Shown: piece by piece, positions 34,831 to 47,820 of the stretch
How the letters are laid out: each line of letters starts with the position of its first letter
Position numbering within the stretch: position 1 is the first letter of the stretch
Source of the DNA: Leptodactylus fallax
Taxonomy: Eukaryota; Chordata; Amphibia; Anura; Leptodactylidae
Assembly (NCBI GenBank): GCA_947044405.1
Contig: CAMRHE010000018.1
Location: 4,526,001-4,590,000 of the forward strand
Length of the DNA stretch: 64,000 bases
Direction: 5' to 3'
Made by a program: the position numbers and the translations under genes
Notes under the pieces: model-generated
The model's input: only the letters and a program-made list of their open reading frames with translations
Told to the model about the DNA's origin: nothing
The model's database searches: none

Positions 34831-36368
34831 TGTGGAACATTATAGTGTATGTAAATGGGGCGCTATAAACATGGGCTATGGCACCTGTTTATATTATACG
34901 CTGTCTGTTTATAGTGACCGTGTGATGTAATTGTAGCCTTGTCACATACTGTAGACATGTACAGGACGAGGCTGCAGCTACATTACATGGCCGCTATGAG
35001 ATGAATTACACTATGTAAACAGAGAAATGGTCACGGCGCTTACACAGGTACCATTCAAACAGCTGGTCAGTGGGGGTCCTGGGTTTTTGAACCCCACTGA
35101 TTAGTTTATTAATGACCTGGAAAACCTTTTAATTAGTTAACACCTGGGGTATTATTAATAAGGGGCACTATTTATACAGGGTACACACAGACATTATTAA
35201 TATAAAGATGCACTTGGGGGTATTATTCATTATGGGGGGTTATATCATATATTATATAATTGGGGGTAGCAGCAGAATGGGGGCTTTGTGTAGGTGAGGA
35301 CAATGTGGGTTGGATGCCTGGAAAAGTGAGGAGCCAAAGATGTCTGTGTTGCAACCTTTACAGAGACAAGTCACAGCTGGAAGAAGTGGTCATGGCGGTC
35401 CAGAGGAAAGAGAAGGGAAATGTGAAGGATTAGTCAGAGACGTCACCTGTAAGTCACAGAATGTTACTGCACTGTATACACCTAAATGATAGAGGATAAA
35501 TACCTGATTGATGGGGTCTGTCTGCTGAGACCCCCACTGAGCCTGAGAATTGGGTTTTTTCCCCCCCACTAGGTGGGAATCCAGTCTGGCTGCAGCCATA
35601 TATATAGGTGTGTCACTTGGTGGATGGACGAACCCGCGTGGCTCTCATTCACTTCAATGGGAGTGCCAAAGATAGCCGAAGTCTAGTACTCAGCTATCTG
35701 CGGGGCTCCTATTATAGAGAATGGGGGCCACGTGGGCTCGTCCATCCACCAAGCAGAAGATATGTGACGTTACTTTCATTGTTAATGCCGTGTTGTTGAT
35801 CTGATACTGAAATAATACAGGAAGAAGAATTCTTAAAAACTGTTTCATAACTTTGTGTATTGTGTATATTGTGCGACAACAACAGTGTGTTAAACTAGTA
35901 GCATGGAAACTCAATGGAAACTCAGTTTTTTTTTTTTGGGGGGGGGGGGGGGGGGCGTCTTTCTATAGTCCGCCTCAGGCAGCAAAGAGGCTAGGTTCAC
36001 CACTGAGTGGGGAAAAAAGTATTTAGTCAGCCACCAATTGTGCAAGTTCTCCCACTTAAAAAGATGAGGCCGGCCTGTAATTGACATCATAGGTAGACCT
36101 CAACTATGAGAGACAAAATGAGAAAACAATTCCAGAAAATCACATTGTCTGATTTTTTAAGAATTTATTTGCAAATTATGGTGGAAAATAAGTATTTGGT
36201 CACCTAAAAACAAGCAAGATTTCTAGCCCTCACAGACCTGTAACTATATCTTTAAGAGGCACCTCTGTTCTCCACTCATTACCTGTAGTAATGGCACCTG
36301 TTTGAAATTGTTATAAGTATAAAAGACACCTGTCCACAACCTCAAATAGTCACACTCCAAACTCCACT

Positions 36369-37388
<1,020 letters not shown>

Positions 37389-37604
37389 GATGAACTTTTG
37401 TTATTGACCAAATACTTATTTTCCACCATAATTTGCAAATAAATTCTTTAAAAATCAGACAATGTGATTTTCTGGATTTGTTTTCTCGTTTTGTCTCTCA
37501 TAGTTGAGGTCTACCTATGATGTCAATTACAGGCCTCTCTCATCTTTTTAAGTGGGAGAACTTGCACAATTGGTGGCTGACTAAATACTTTTTTTCCCCC
37601 ACTG

Positions 37605-37735
37605 TATATATACACACACACACACACATATATGTGTATACTGTATATAGATGCATGCCTATATATGTAACTATAAATGTGTGTTGTGTGTGTGTGTGTA
37701 TAAGTATATACCTGGACTATATAAATATATATGCC
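37605..37735. repeat. Mixed TA / CA / TG microsatellite
   Basis: Alternating purine-pyrimidine runs: a short TA run, (CA)n near 37612-37628 and (TG)n near 37682-37699. It adjoins the right end of the Tc1 element. Confidence 0.8.
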
Positions 37736-38799
37736 TGGAGAAGCATTGACACTCCCACAACCAGGAACTAGAAACCAGAAAGTATTGCATAATCCTGAAA
37801 ATATGAGGACTGGTAAAAATGCTCCAAACACACATAAAGGTACTCAGTTATGTTTATTCATTCCTATTACAAGCATTTTCTGCCTTTAGTCACATTTTCT
37901 TAGTCCTGGAATACCACTTTAATTACATACTCATAACAATCATAAAGGTGTGTCACACATTTTGTTTCCTTTTCTAAACTGAGTTTAAGATTTTAATGGA
38001 AAAGAAAAGAACAAGATAAGCAAGTATTTACAAATAAGAGTTTTCTAATTGTCCTAACAATTCCCACCAACGTGATGTGAAATCTAACGACAATGATCAT
38101 AGGCATATGGTATTACATACAGTACCTTGCACAATTGTCTTGTACACAGAAGATAATTATAAAGGCAGTGACATGATCAGCCTAATTACATCTTTCATAT
38201 TATTAAATATTTCATAAAGTAATTTTTGTAAATGAATTACATTTGGATTATTTCCACATAATTCTAAGTTTACCTCTGAAATACTGTAAAATTTTCACAT
38301 TGAATATTGAAAAATGTTACATGTTTGATGTCAAATATGTGGTGAGCAGGAGTATATTACATACAGTACCTTGCACACTGGTCCAAAGACTACTGAGAAC
38401 TGATTTGTGCCAGTCTTTAACCCCCATATCTAGTGACATCACAGAATCTAATTATGTCAGTTGCTGAAACAGTCACAAGTAATTTCGGGCTACTATTACT
38501 TTGGTGCTGAATAGGGGAAGAATATCTGGATTGTGTATTTAAATTAACTCCAAACATCCCAACCAAAGACATCCATCTGTAGACAGATAAGTAAGGCTAG
38601 GACTACATGGCAATTTTGGCCACGAATCCTGACCTGGGTGCACATGCATAGTGGAGAACTTCTAGTTTGTGACCAGCAGTTCCCACTGAAGATGAACCTG
38701 GTACAGTTATTTGCATGTGTTTGTGATCAGTGTGTTACACTTTGTGGATTGCCATTGTGCATTGTACTATTAAAGTCTTTGCTGTGTATTGTATAGTTC
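37736..38799. other. No gene seen
   Basis: A short phrase, 'catacagtaccttgcacac', occurs twice (near 38116 and 38360). Nothing else could be assigned. Confidence 0.4.
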
Positions 38800-39110
38800 G
38801 CTGACAATGATAACGTTACTATGCCTGCATTGTGATACTGTGTAATTGCATTATGTTTATGTCACTTTAATTGTCACTGCTGAGCCATAATGGCGTTTCT
38901 CATTCTAGCAAACTCTGAAAAGGGAAGTGCACTGATTCCCCTAGATTCCCTTACAGATTGTGTCACGGATGGTACCTTTAGCGGTTTTCAAGGTGCATCC
39001 TCCACATGTTGCAGCCTAACATTTTCTTTCACACTAGGCTAATGAAAACTCCTTATATAAGAAGTTTTCAGAAGTCTTATTTTGTAAAACAGTCACCATT
39101 TCTGGCTTTT
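38800..39110 (+). repeat. Dispersed LTR-like repeat, copy 2
   Basis: Homologous to 24060-24560 (shared 'gtcactgctg', 'cattctagcaa', 'gattccccta') and with TATATAAG near 39053. Probably a solo LTR of an unidentified retroelement. Confidence 0.45.
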
Positions 39111-39509
39111 TGCCCCTCATCAATTCATAGCAAGAATACTGGATGACTGTGTGAGATGCCTAAGAAACAGCTCAGGATAATTACTTTTTGTCATTGAAGT
39201 TGAGTGTATGGAGACTTACTTTTAGGAAATGTTCCATGGAAAAACAAAAATGTAAATTAGCTCATACCAACCAAATCAGAGGCACTCCATTGGGAAACAA
39301 GTACTATGGCCCAAATTTACTATTGTAGTTCGACTAGTAACTGGCATAAACATGGTGCATCTTTGGTGCATCTTGGCACATCTAGTTAGGGCTAAAAGTT
39401 TTTGACATGATAGGCAAGTGGGTATAGATTCCCAGAAAAAGGGGTGTGGCTTAAATTTGCTGCAATGCGCCAAAATAGTTTAAAAAAAGTCTGGCTCAAA
39501 AAAGCCGAC

Positions 39510-39660
39510 CAAAGTAATAATAATAGGTGGAGGCCCAGGGGAGTTGTAAAAAATAAAAAAACATTAATATTCACCTTTTATTTTGGGCATCCTCGCAGCG
39601 TCTGGAGCCCGGGGTCACTGCTGAGGCTTATGATTGGGCCTCAAGAGTATAAGGATTATA
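39510..39660. repeat. Fragment of the palindromic cassette interior
   Basis: AATAATAATAGGTGGAGGCC, 'caggggagttg', 'ttattttgggcatcctcgc' and 'ctgaggcttatgattgggcctca' follow the order of 11160-11310 in the hAT-like element at 9028-11802. Ends are not visible. Confidence 0.5.
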
Positions 39661-40209
39661 ATGTTCACTTTGACATAACTTTGGCTGTGTTTGCCTTAGA
39701 GAGCTAGAAATTGGATAGATATAGAGATTTCTAGTAGCCCTGAGAGTGTTCTGCACTATGTTTTAAGTCATTTTAGGGTGTTGTTCGTAATAAATTTTTC
39801 GACCCGACATTAATGTTCGCCCATCTCCAGCCACTTTGATAAATCTGACATATTTTCAGACTAACTGTCTTAAGTTTTACTGTCTAACTATTAGGAAATC
39901 TGAGCCTATGTGTCAACAGAAGTGTCACTATGACAGCCCCTGGGCTGCTTTTCTCTACTGTGTGTAATATATGGCTTTTTCCCTGGGGACAGGTGAGTAT
40001 GCTTTTTTTTTTTTTTTTTAATTTTTAATTTTTACACCTCCCTGGCCTAAACAGTGTCTGGGCCAAATTTTTTAATGGCTGCCAATACAGTGGTCTCTGC
40101 ACTGGTCCCCTATACTGTATGGGGAACAGTGATGGGGCCATTATATTGTGTGGGAGCAGTGATGGAGGCTAACATTCAGTGGGGGGTACATTAAACTGTG
40201 TGGGGCATA

Positions 40210-40612
40210 TTAATGGGGTAGTCCAGGGTTAACTTTTTTATGGCCTATCCTCAGGATAGGCCAAAAATACCAGATCAGTAGGGGGCTGATACATGGCCCC
40301 ATCAGCTGTATGGAGCCACTTTTGTACACAACACAGGGCCAGAAGCAGAAAGCTGTATAGCAGCCCGGCGCCTTCACTGCAGCTCTGCTCCCACTGACTT
40401 CAATATGTGCTGAGATGCAGTGAAGGTGCCCGGCTAATATAAAGTGGGCAGAGCTTTCTGCTTCCAGACCTGTATTGTGTACAGGACGGGAGCCAGAAGT
40501 GCCTCCGTACAACTGAACGGTCCGGGGTCGGCTCCCTACAGATCAGGTATTTATGGCCTATCCTGAGGATAAATCATAAAAAATTCTGCCTGGACAACCC
40601 CTTTAATATACC
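40210..40612. repeat. Fold-back module, copy 2
   Basis: The same long inverted repeat as at 9913-10335, with its centre near 40410. It lies at the equivalent place in the related hAT-like block. Confidence 0.75.
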
Positions 40613-40934
40613 CCCCTAATGCCTCACACTTTAAAGGAGTTGTCCAGCATAATTTTTTTATTTATTTATTTTATTATTAGTCTGGGGAGGTGAAGTCTTT
40701 TGCCGGAAGTCCTCACTGGCACAGGTAGTCATATTCAGTGGGAAGAAAACAACAGAACTGCAGGAGCGAACCGCGCTGGGAGACAATGGGCACAGAAGAG
40801 TAAGTTTTGGGGGTTTTTTTCACCTGCCCCAGCCTAATTAAAAAAAAAAAAAAGTTATCCTGGATAACCTCTTTAATGTCCCCCAGGATATTAGCCCCCA
40901 TCACTTCCCCCCAATATAATGGCCCCATCAATGG

Positions 40935-41155
40935 TCCCCATACAGTATAGGGGACCAGTGAAGGGGTCACTGTATGGGGAGGAGTGAGGGTCCACTGTGT
41001 GTGGGGGGAAATAGTGAAGGGGCCACTGTATGGGGGGGAATAGTGAAGGGGACACTGTATGGGCGGGGAAATAGTAAAGGGGCAACTGTATGGGAGGGAA
41101 ATAGTAAAGGGGCAACTGTATGGGGGGGAATAGTGAAGGGGCCACTGTATGGGGA
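40935..41155. repeat. Minisatellite, about 29-bp unit, about 7 copies
   Basis: The unit is GAAGGGGCCACTGTATGGGG followed by GGGAATAGT with variation in the G run. Confidence 0.8.
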
Positions 41156-41447
41156 TCACAAAACCGGGAAGAACCTGGTACCATCACTTACCTCACCCCG
41201 CTCCTGCGTAGCACATTACATCATCGCGACATGGGCCAGTCTGACCCTGGTGGGGAGCACTACACAAAAAGTGTAGTGAGCATTGTTTATCTGGAGTAAC
41301 ATTTTACAATGCATTTATGACATGTTCCTTTTTTTTTTTTTTTTTTTTTTTTAGAAAAAAAGGCACAGAGAAGGGGCAACTACACTCATGGGCAGTATAA
41401 AAAACATGACATCATTGGCAAGCTCATAACTGTAAATTCAAGTGACG

Positions 41448-41725
41448 TGTAAGGGCCGGTTCACATCTGCGTTCGGCATTCCGCTCGGTTTCCGCACGAA
41501 GCAAGCGGAGAGAAAAGTGCTGCAAGCAGAACTTTCCTCTCCGTATGTTTCCGCATGTTTCATGCAGAAACCAAGCAGAAACCACACGGACCCCATTATA
41601 GTCTAAGAAGTCCGCAGGTTTCCTTAGGTAAACCGCTTTTCTATGCGTATAGGTTTCTGTTCGACGGGTCCCCAAGTGGACTCCCCGAACGGAATGCCGA
41701 ACGCACATGTGAACAGGCCCTTACA
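41448..41725. mobile_element. 278-bp fold-back MITE
   Basis: Inverted ends TGTAAGGGCCGGTTCACATC and a complement with few mismatches extend inward through GCGTTCGGCATTCCG. The interior arms also pair. No coding sequence. Confidence 0.78.
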
Positions 41726-42446
41726 GTGGTGCCTCATACCCCATTATACATGTATGTGCCAGAGAGATTGTGCAATTCCTCTCATTTTGTCATTGCTAGC
41801 AGTAGGCCAAATGATGTTTACACCAAGGGGCTAGAACTATTATTTTAACATATGGCTGTGTGTGCAAAGCAGATGTAAACACCAAATTCTCAGGTTACCT
41901 AGAAACCCCCTGCAAGGTATATTTGTATACAACATATGGAATTCTGTCAACAAAGAAAGCTGCAGCACTTTTAATCACGTCTCCGGTCAGCATGTAACAA
42001 ATGTAAGGCTCGCACGTGATTCCTTTATAATTATATACAGATTTCCTGTGTGACATTTAACCATATGGAGAGTTATTACACTGCACTGATTTATAGAAAA
42101 CTGCTTCACAATACAGGAAGGAATTCATTCAGATTTTTCAGCAATGCACAGAGGAAAAATGGTGAGTTTCTTTTAAAAAAAGTTTTATACTATGGGTTTC
42201 ACTATGTAAAAATCTGCATTGAATGTATCAGACTTTCTTTTTCCCCCATGCAGTATTATATACTGTACATATAAATAGTCCTTCTGGCAGAATAAAAGAG
42301 GCATTAGCGCAATGTCTCAAAAGCTCTAGGGACACAGTTGGAATTTGGCCAGTTTAGCCTACCTTTTCTGACAGAACTGTTTGTTGGCTAAACACAGCCT
42401 TGTTCCCACGCCCTGATGTTTATAACATAAGTCACAGGCCTCTGGT
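41726..42446. other. No gene seen
   Basis: No assigned feature. Confidence 0.4.
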
Positions 42447-42817
42447 AGTCTGAGATAAACCATCAATATCAGATGAGCAGGGATCCAACAACCCAGACCC
42501 CACCGATCAGCTGTTCACGGCATCCACACTATGCTGAGAAGAAAACCGGAAGCATATAGCTCTGTTCTCTGTGTAGTGGTGGTTGTGTAGTGGAGGTGCC
42601 GACTTACTGCAACTCCTGTTTACTTGTATAGGAGATGAGCTGCAGTAACTAAGCACAGCCACTACACAAAGAACACAGATATCTGCTTCCAGCTCTGTTC
42701 TCTGTATAGCAGCTGCTGAAAACAACTATTCTGACCCAAATGGTTGGACCCCTGTTGATCTGATATTGATCACATCCTAAAGATCAGTCATCAGTATCGT
42801 TTGCCCAGAAAACCCTT
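42447..42817. repeat. Fold-back repeat, free-standing copy
   Basis: Left arm 'tgagataaaccatcaatatcag', 'accgatcagctgttc', 'ccggaagcatatagctctgttc'; the right arm carries the complements in reverse order to 'gatcagtcatcagtatcg'. Same family as 9913-10335 but not inside a hAT-like element. Confidence 0.65.
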
Positions 42818-42975
42818 TTAAGTCGAGTCAAGTTAAAGTATGCTATAACTGTAAATTTTAATCATTATACAGTACAATGAAAGGATATTTAATTTTGCAT
42901 AATCTTTTTAATTGGAAGGTACTCTGTCTGTTCAGTCACTTAATGTGCACTGCTCTCAACCAAAGGGAGTAGCAA

Positions 42976-43605
42976 TAATAACCCCTTACTGACATCTGCT
43001 GTAATAATATAGCGGATGTTGGGCATTTAAATATGGCAGACGCTCAAGAGCTGAGTGGCCACCATAGCTGCCGGGTCTCCACTCTATAATACAGTGGAGA
43101 CCCATTACTGATGCCCGCAATTAGTGCCCCCTCTGATCATGGGCATTAAAGTCCAGCCCCTGGCACCTTGGATAAAACTGACCGTAGTGCCATTTTGCCG
43201 ACAGTGTATGGGCGCTGCCATTTTGAGGAGGATCACTGGCTGTTAGAACGAGATGCGGGGCAGGTGATCCCTTGCCACAACAGCTCGGAGCCTATTGAAG
43301 GCTCCCAGGCTACTAACATAGCCTTGTATTACAGGTTGCTCTATGTAACCTGTAATACAAATCCCGTCAATTTGCAGTGCATTGCAATGCATTGGAATTG
43401 TAATACATTGCCTTAGCGATCAGTCCCCTGGGACAAGATTTTTTTCCGCTGTTTCACCTCTCTTAAAAATTTGAATAAAATGCTATCAAAACAATAGACA
43501 TTCCCCAAAACAGTATAACTAAAAAATACATTTAGTCCTACAAAAAAAAGACGCCTTATGCGTCTCTGTACACAGAAATATCAAAAAGTTATGGGTGTCA
43601 GAACA
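42976..43605 (+). repeat. Frog TTAA-type repeat, truncated at right
   Basis: It opens near AACCCCTTACTGACATC and holds 'atttaaatatggcag' and 'agctgccgggtctcc' (also at 55495-55550) and, further on, 'acatttagtcctacaaaaaaaag' and AAAAAGTTATGG. The last 40 or so bases of the family are missing where the Penelope-like relic starts. Confidence 0.6.
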
Positions 43606-43615
43606 TGCAAGTTTA

Positions 43616-44740
43616 GATGTAGAGGCACTCTACAGCTCCATACCCCATGACCCATGACAAGGGGTGTGGGGCTGTGGAGACACAGGGGACCTATATGGCA
43701 GCTCACAATGCTTTAGTCCCGGAACTGTTGGATTTCATTTTGACACCCAATTCCTTTGTGTTTGATGGGCGCTTCTACCACCAGCGGCGGGGCACTGCTA
43801 TGGGGAGCCCTGCCGCACCCACGTATGCCAACATCTTTTTGAGCTGGTGGGCGGAGCACCTTGTCTTTTGTGAAGCTTGTGAACGTTGGACACTGCACAT
43901 CCTTGTGTGGCTTTGTTACATCAATGATATACTGATTGTATGGACAGGCTCCCCCGAGATGTTTTTAGAATTTACCACCTTTATTAACATGAACAACCTG
44001 AATTTATGATTCACTTCCTATGTTCATACTAAACAAATTCCCATCCTTCACATAATTATCTCCATCAAGGGAGAAAGTACATTATCCACAACTCTTTTTA
44101 GAAAAGAAACGGCAACCAATTCTTTACTGAGGTGGGACAGCCACCACTTCCTACCACTCAAGAGAGGCATTCTGAAGGGGCAGTTCCTCAGGATACGGAG
44201 GAACTGCTCCTCGGATGACTAATTTGACATCCAAAGTCAGCTCCTTCTGGATAGGTTTGTGGCAAGGGGATATCCTGGATCACACTACTGGAAGAAACCC
44301 TTAGCTTAGCACATCATACCCCAAGAAATACTCTGTTAGTACCCAGGCATCAGGAGACATCACCAAACTTGACACGTATCATTGGGACATACGACAGAAA
44401 CTCCAAAGCAGTTGTGGATGTCCTAGGTACCTACTGAGACATACTAAAACATGACCCGGATATACAGGAGGTTATTCCCCCTAGGCCCTCTATAACTTTT
44501 CGCAGAGGGAGGAACCCTGGTGACAGAACTATACATAGTGCATCACATTTACCAGGCAATTTTAAATGTGGATCATGTTGGGCCTGTGCATATGTGCACA
44601 AGGGCTCTACGGTGAAGGCATTCGCTACGGGACAACTTTTTGAAATCAGGGAATTTATTAATTGTCTCATAGAGGGTGTGGTCTACGTGGGATCGCTCCA
44701 TACTTTGTAAGGAAGCCCAATCAATCTTTAGGTTCAGATC
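43616..44740 (+). pseudogene. Penelope-like element reverse transcriptase / GIY-YIG relic
   Basis: This is a retroelement polymerase unlike that of LTR or LINE elements. It begins DVEALYSSIPHD (RT motif), then FVFDGRFYHQRRGTAMGSPA and PTYANIFLSWW, then the catalytic box as CYINDILIVW, where the second residue of the usual IDD is Asn. Later frames contain TLFRKETATNSLLRWDSHH, LKGQFLRIRRNCS and RGYPGSHY, all in the expected order. From about 44570 a linker with several Cys and EIREFINC leads to GVVYVGSL, the start of a GIY-YIG endonuclease domain. Many stops and frameshifts make it inactive. Confidence 0.82.
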
Positions 44741-45970
44741 AGTTAAACCAAATGACCTGAATGACGTGATCTTTCACCCCTTTCACATAGGTGAATGGTG
44801 ACAGTAGTTCTTTTAGAGTATTCATTATCATTATTTCTATTCTAAATAGATCTACCTACCAGTATTATTTTTGTATATATAAACATTCTGGACTAAGAGG
44901 TATTGTTATTTTCGATTGCAATCCCTACATTCTCTATACAGGGGCAATTTTTGTTGCCACAGTTACATGTGTATTTCCATCCTCTTGATATCATGGATAT
45001 GATAATAGATACATAGTCATGTCGCTAGTTTGCATTGGATATTTCTATTAACGACAAGATGGAGAATAGCTCACGTTTTATTGGTCTGGGCAGTCTATGG
45101 ATAAATCCCTCACTGTCTTCTTGACTACAACTATTAATTTTATTGATGTAGTGATCCGCCTTTAGCGGTCCCCTAGCTACCATCTTTATCTTTTAGTCTT
45201 TGACTTTTAGGGGTTACAGCCCATAATAGGCATCTATGCATACTGTATACGGGGGTTTCACTTTGTGCTACATACACATATGTGACTCCATTTTTCAGTT
45301 GCATAAATATGAGACCATGGTCGCTCTGGTATGGTCAATTTGGGGCTTTATCATGCACAGATGGCCATAGCAACATTGGTCTATTGGACCTGGTTAGGGG
45401 AGACCATGAAATGGATATTCACATTTGCAGCTATTGGGCAATTATCAATATATACATTAACCATGCCTATTTATAATAATGCCTACAATGTTCCAGTTTT
45501 GATGTGATCGTGTATATTCGTATGGACACATCCCTGCTGCTCTCGGATACATACTGTATATTGATGCAATTTATATTCTGCGCCGCTTAAGGATATTTAT
45601 CTAGCCACAGGTATTATCTATATTTACCATATATCAGCTATCTTTTTCTGGCAGGTCCGGAGCACTTAATATTGCGCTGTCATTATTTTTGACATCTATC
45701 CATGAATATTCATTTACATCTACTATACTGCAGCGATCCTATGTTGGCAAGTATGGGACCTTTAACAACGCGCTTCCACTCTAGTTTGTTTTTATTTATA
45801 CTTACTTCTCCTATGATCATACCACCCGGCTTCCTCACTGCTGATGACTGTTTGTTTAGAACAGTAGCCCCTGCCCACTGACTCACAGCTACACTAAAGG
45901 CCTGGGGCAGGTATCTATATTCTCATTGGCTCATCCGGATGGAGGGGTGGGTTGTGCGGCGGTGCTATGG
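44741..45970. other. Probable Penelope 3' region, no coding
   Basis: No recognisable protein sequence. Position between the endonuclease relic and the TATA/hammerhead unit suggests it is 3' untranslated sequence of the same element, but this is inference. Confidence 0.4.
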
Positions 45971-45979
45971 GGCCGGGCC

Positions 45980-45987
45980 TATATAAG
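45980..45987 (+). promoter_or_regulatory. TATA-box-like motif in Penelope terminal region
   Basis: TATATAAG lies in a GC-rich setting (GGGGCCGGGCC just upstream) 119 bp before the hammerhead fold. In Penelope-like elements the terminal pseudo-LTR supplies the promoter, so this may be the element's own start site. Confidence 0.4.
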
Positions 45988-46098
45988 GACCAGCAGCGCC
46001 AGCAGTCAGCATTGGTTATTCTGAAGTACCAGAGCCCACCATCAGGGCTCTGGGAAATGTAGTTATCACTGCAGTTCTCTCCTCCAAACTAACCATAC

Positions 46099-46149
46099 TT
46101 CTCCTTATGAACTTGTTATAGAAACTAAACAAGTGAAACGCGTTGAGAA
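46099..46149 (+). ncRNA. Hammerhead ribozyme fold with one invariant base changed
   Basis: Helix I: TTCTC (46099-46103) pairs with GAGAA (46145-46149). The first core strand is CTTATGA (46104-46110), against the consensus CUGAUGA. Helix II: ACTTGTT (46111-46117) pairs perfectly with AACAAGT (46128-46134) around a 10-base loop. GAAA (46135-46138) is intact. A minimal helix III (AC GC GT) follows and the cleavage position would be after U46144. All helices and every invariant core base except G5, here U, are present. Penelope-like elements are known to carry such minimal type I hammerheads. G5 is needed for catalysis, so this copy is probably inactive. Confidence 0.75.
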
Positions 46150-46739
46150 TCACTAGAGATCTATCAGAGACTATGAATGGTCCACTGTTTCACTGGCTGA
46201 GATGGACTTGATGTTATGGGGAGCTAGACAGAGTTGATTTACCTTAGCACATGCAAGAGCTCTAATGTAGCAGCTTATGTGGAGTGATGCAGGACACAGC
46301 TGATTTGTCTCTTGTGCTGTGTCTATAAACACTCATTCATCTCCACACCTACTGCATTGCAGGTGTGTTGTCCTTCCATACAAGCTCTGCACAGCAGTTT
46401 ACCCTTTGCTGACCACTATCTTGAATTCAATCTCAGTCAGTGAATACAGATTATATATCTGTATTCACTACCCTGTATTCACTACCCTGTTTTTTCCATG
46501 AGGAAGTTGTGATTGATGACAGTTGAGGCTTTGTAAATCTGATGGCGAATTACCCATGGACTGATGATATTTTTGCCTTCCTGAGCTATCACTGTCATAT
46601 TGAAGTCACTGAGCCTCAGGGATTAGGGGTACTCACTATCACTGTATGTGAAATTTTCCCATTATATGAAGTATTCATCAACTACTTCCTTGGGAGTCTT
46701 TCTCATTTTCTGATTTGGGAACTTAAAGTTAGAATATGG
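46150..46739. other. No gene seen
   Basis: It may include more Penelope terminal sequence. No coding signal. Confidence 0.35.
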
Positions 46740-47143
46740 AGACTCCAATAATTTTATTGCAAAGTTTTAGATTTTTAGTTTTAGAGGTTAAAACATAAAT
46801 AAAACTATGTAAATTTGGTATTCCCGGAATTGTACCGACCCATAAAATACAGGTGACATGTCATTTTGGCTGCACAGTGAATGTCGTAAAAATAAAGTTC
46901 ATAAGAAAGTACCACAAACGCAGTTTTTCTCCAATTACACCCCATTCTGAATTTTTTTCCAGCTTCCCAATACATCATACAGAATATTAAATGGCACCAT
47001 TACAGAGTACAATTTGTCCCGCAAACAGTAAGTCCTCATATGACTCTGTGAATGGAAAAATTAAAAAAAAATAATAAAAAGTGGTTTGGAAGGAGGGGAG
47101 TAAAAGACAAAAATCGAAAAATGCCCGTGGCTGGAAGGGGTTA
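46740..47143 (+). repeat. Frog TTAA-type repeat, right half
   Basis: It contains 'aatttggtattcccggaattg', 'acaatttgtcccgcaaacag', 'agtcctcatatgactctgtg' and ends AAGGGGTTAA. This is the best view of the family's right terminus, with TTAA at 47140-47143. Confidence 0.65.
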
Positions 47144-47670
47144 ATAGCTGTGGATCTGTCTATACTACATGAATACAGAGAAATATTTAAATCTTAAAAA
47201 CCAAAAACAATGTGTACTTCAAAACAAATGTTCTTAAAGTCAGATATATTATTTTGCAAAACATCTTAATATCACTGGTTGCATTGTATTCAGAGATATC
47301 ATAAAATTCCACAATAGAACAATATTGAAAATATGCTCTTGTAGTCAATGCAGGTTTTTGTAGGTTCATTTAGGGCTGACAAACTACAGTTACACAAATA
47401 TGAATCTTTCTTTAGACAAACACACAATCGAGCTAACAACTCCACCAGTACGTCTAAAGTCATTTGTCACTTACAAGCAGATGATACTTAAACAAGGGTC
47501 CTGCGTCATTCTGGAGATTACACAGACTCATGCTAGTAGGAATACAGGAAAAATATAGTACTACAAAACAGTGGGAGCTCATCACCACATTCTTGTGTCA
47601 TCATTTCTATTTACAACTGCTTATGTCAACCAAATAGTCTGGCTATGAATAGAGGGAAAAGATAGGAACT
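47144..47670. other. No gene seen
   Basis: No assigned feature. Confidence 0.4.
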
Positions 47671-47675
47671 TGAAG

Positions 47676-47820
47676 GGGTTGTCCAGGATAAAAAATGTTT
47701 TTTAAATTTGGTCGGGGGGAGGTGAAAAAAAAAAAAACATGCTCAAGAAAACATCGGAGCAGCAGAACTGGACTGCACTAGGAGTCATCACAGCACTCGG
47801 GAAAGACGAGTATGTTTTTT
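47676..47820. repeat. Fragment of hAT-internal sequence
   Basis: GGGGTTGTCCAGGATAAAAA, 'ggtcggggggaggtgaa' and 'gcagcagaactggactgcac' parallel 40635-40790 and 10370-10700. Confidence 0.5.

Larger units (their letters stand above)
33527..36005. mobile_element. Non-autonomous hAT-like element, copy 2
   Basis: Same ends as 14038-17195 (CAGGGGCGCACTGC; CACTG) with an exact 8-bp duplication, AGTGGGGA, at 33519-33526 and 36006-36013. At 2479 bp it is the fuller version of the family: it has the cassette bounded by two palindromes (34020-34339) and a long minisatellite. It preserves the empty target site of the Tc1 element nested in copy 1. No transposase frame. Confidence 0.92.
39976..41249. mobile_element. 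5'-truncated relative of the 9028-11802 hAT-like element
   Basis: From CTGGGGACAGGTGAGTATGC it parallels 9643-11100: 'gtctgggccaaatttt', 'tgtatggggaacagtgatg', the fold-back module, and the 'gtctggggaggtgaa' block. The right end reads GGGCCAGTCTGACCCTG, matching the terminal repeat of the other element. No left terminus or matching 8-bp duplication was found, so the left part is lost. Confidence 0.72.

Noticed and set aside
34206..34840. Long minus-strand frames (up to about 165 codons) with a repeated peptide
   Set aside because: They are translations of the 31-bp minisatellite, whose unit length makes several frames open at once. No start context or homology.
40713..41187. Proline- and tyrosine-rich frames over a repeat array
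   Set aside because: Again a by-product of the ~29-bp tandem repeat within a hAT-related block.
39968..41257. Complete hAT-like element with an 8-bp duplication
   Set aside because: The right end is clear and followed by GTGGGGAG, but that 8-mer is absent at the left and no left terminal repeat is present.
43647..44009. A short intact gene in the Penelope region
   Set aside because: The frame is just the stop-free part of the RT relic; RT motifs continue on both sides in other frames, and the catalytic box has Asn for Asp.
45837..45880. Another hammerhead core (CTGATGACTGT ... ACAG)
   Set aside because: The CTGATGA strand and a short helix II are present but GAAA is missing after the helix and no helix I partner was found.
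42976..47143. One TTAA-type repeat split by the Penelope-like element
   Set aside because: The left piece already contains the near-terminal AAAAAGTTATGG part and the right piece repeats it, so they are two separate copies rather than two halves.
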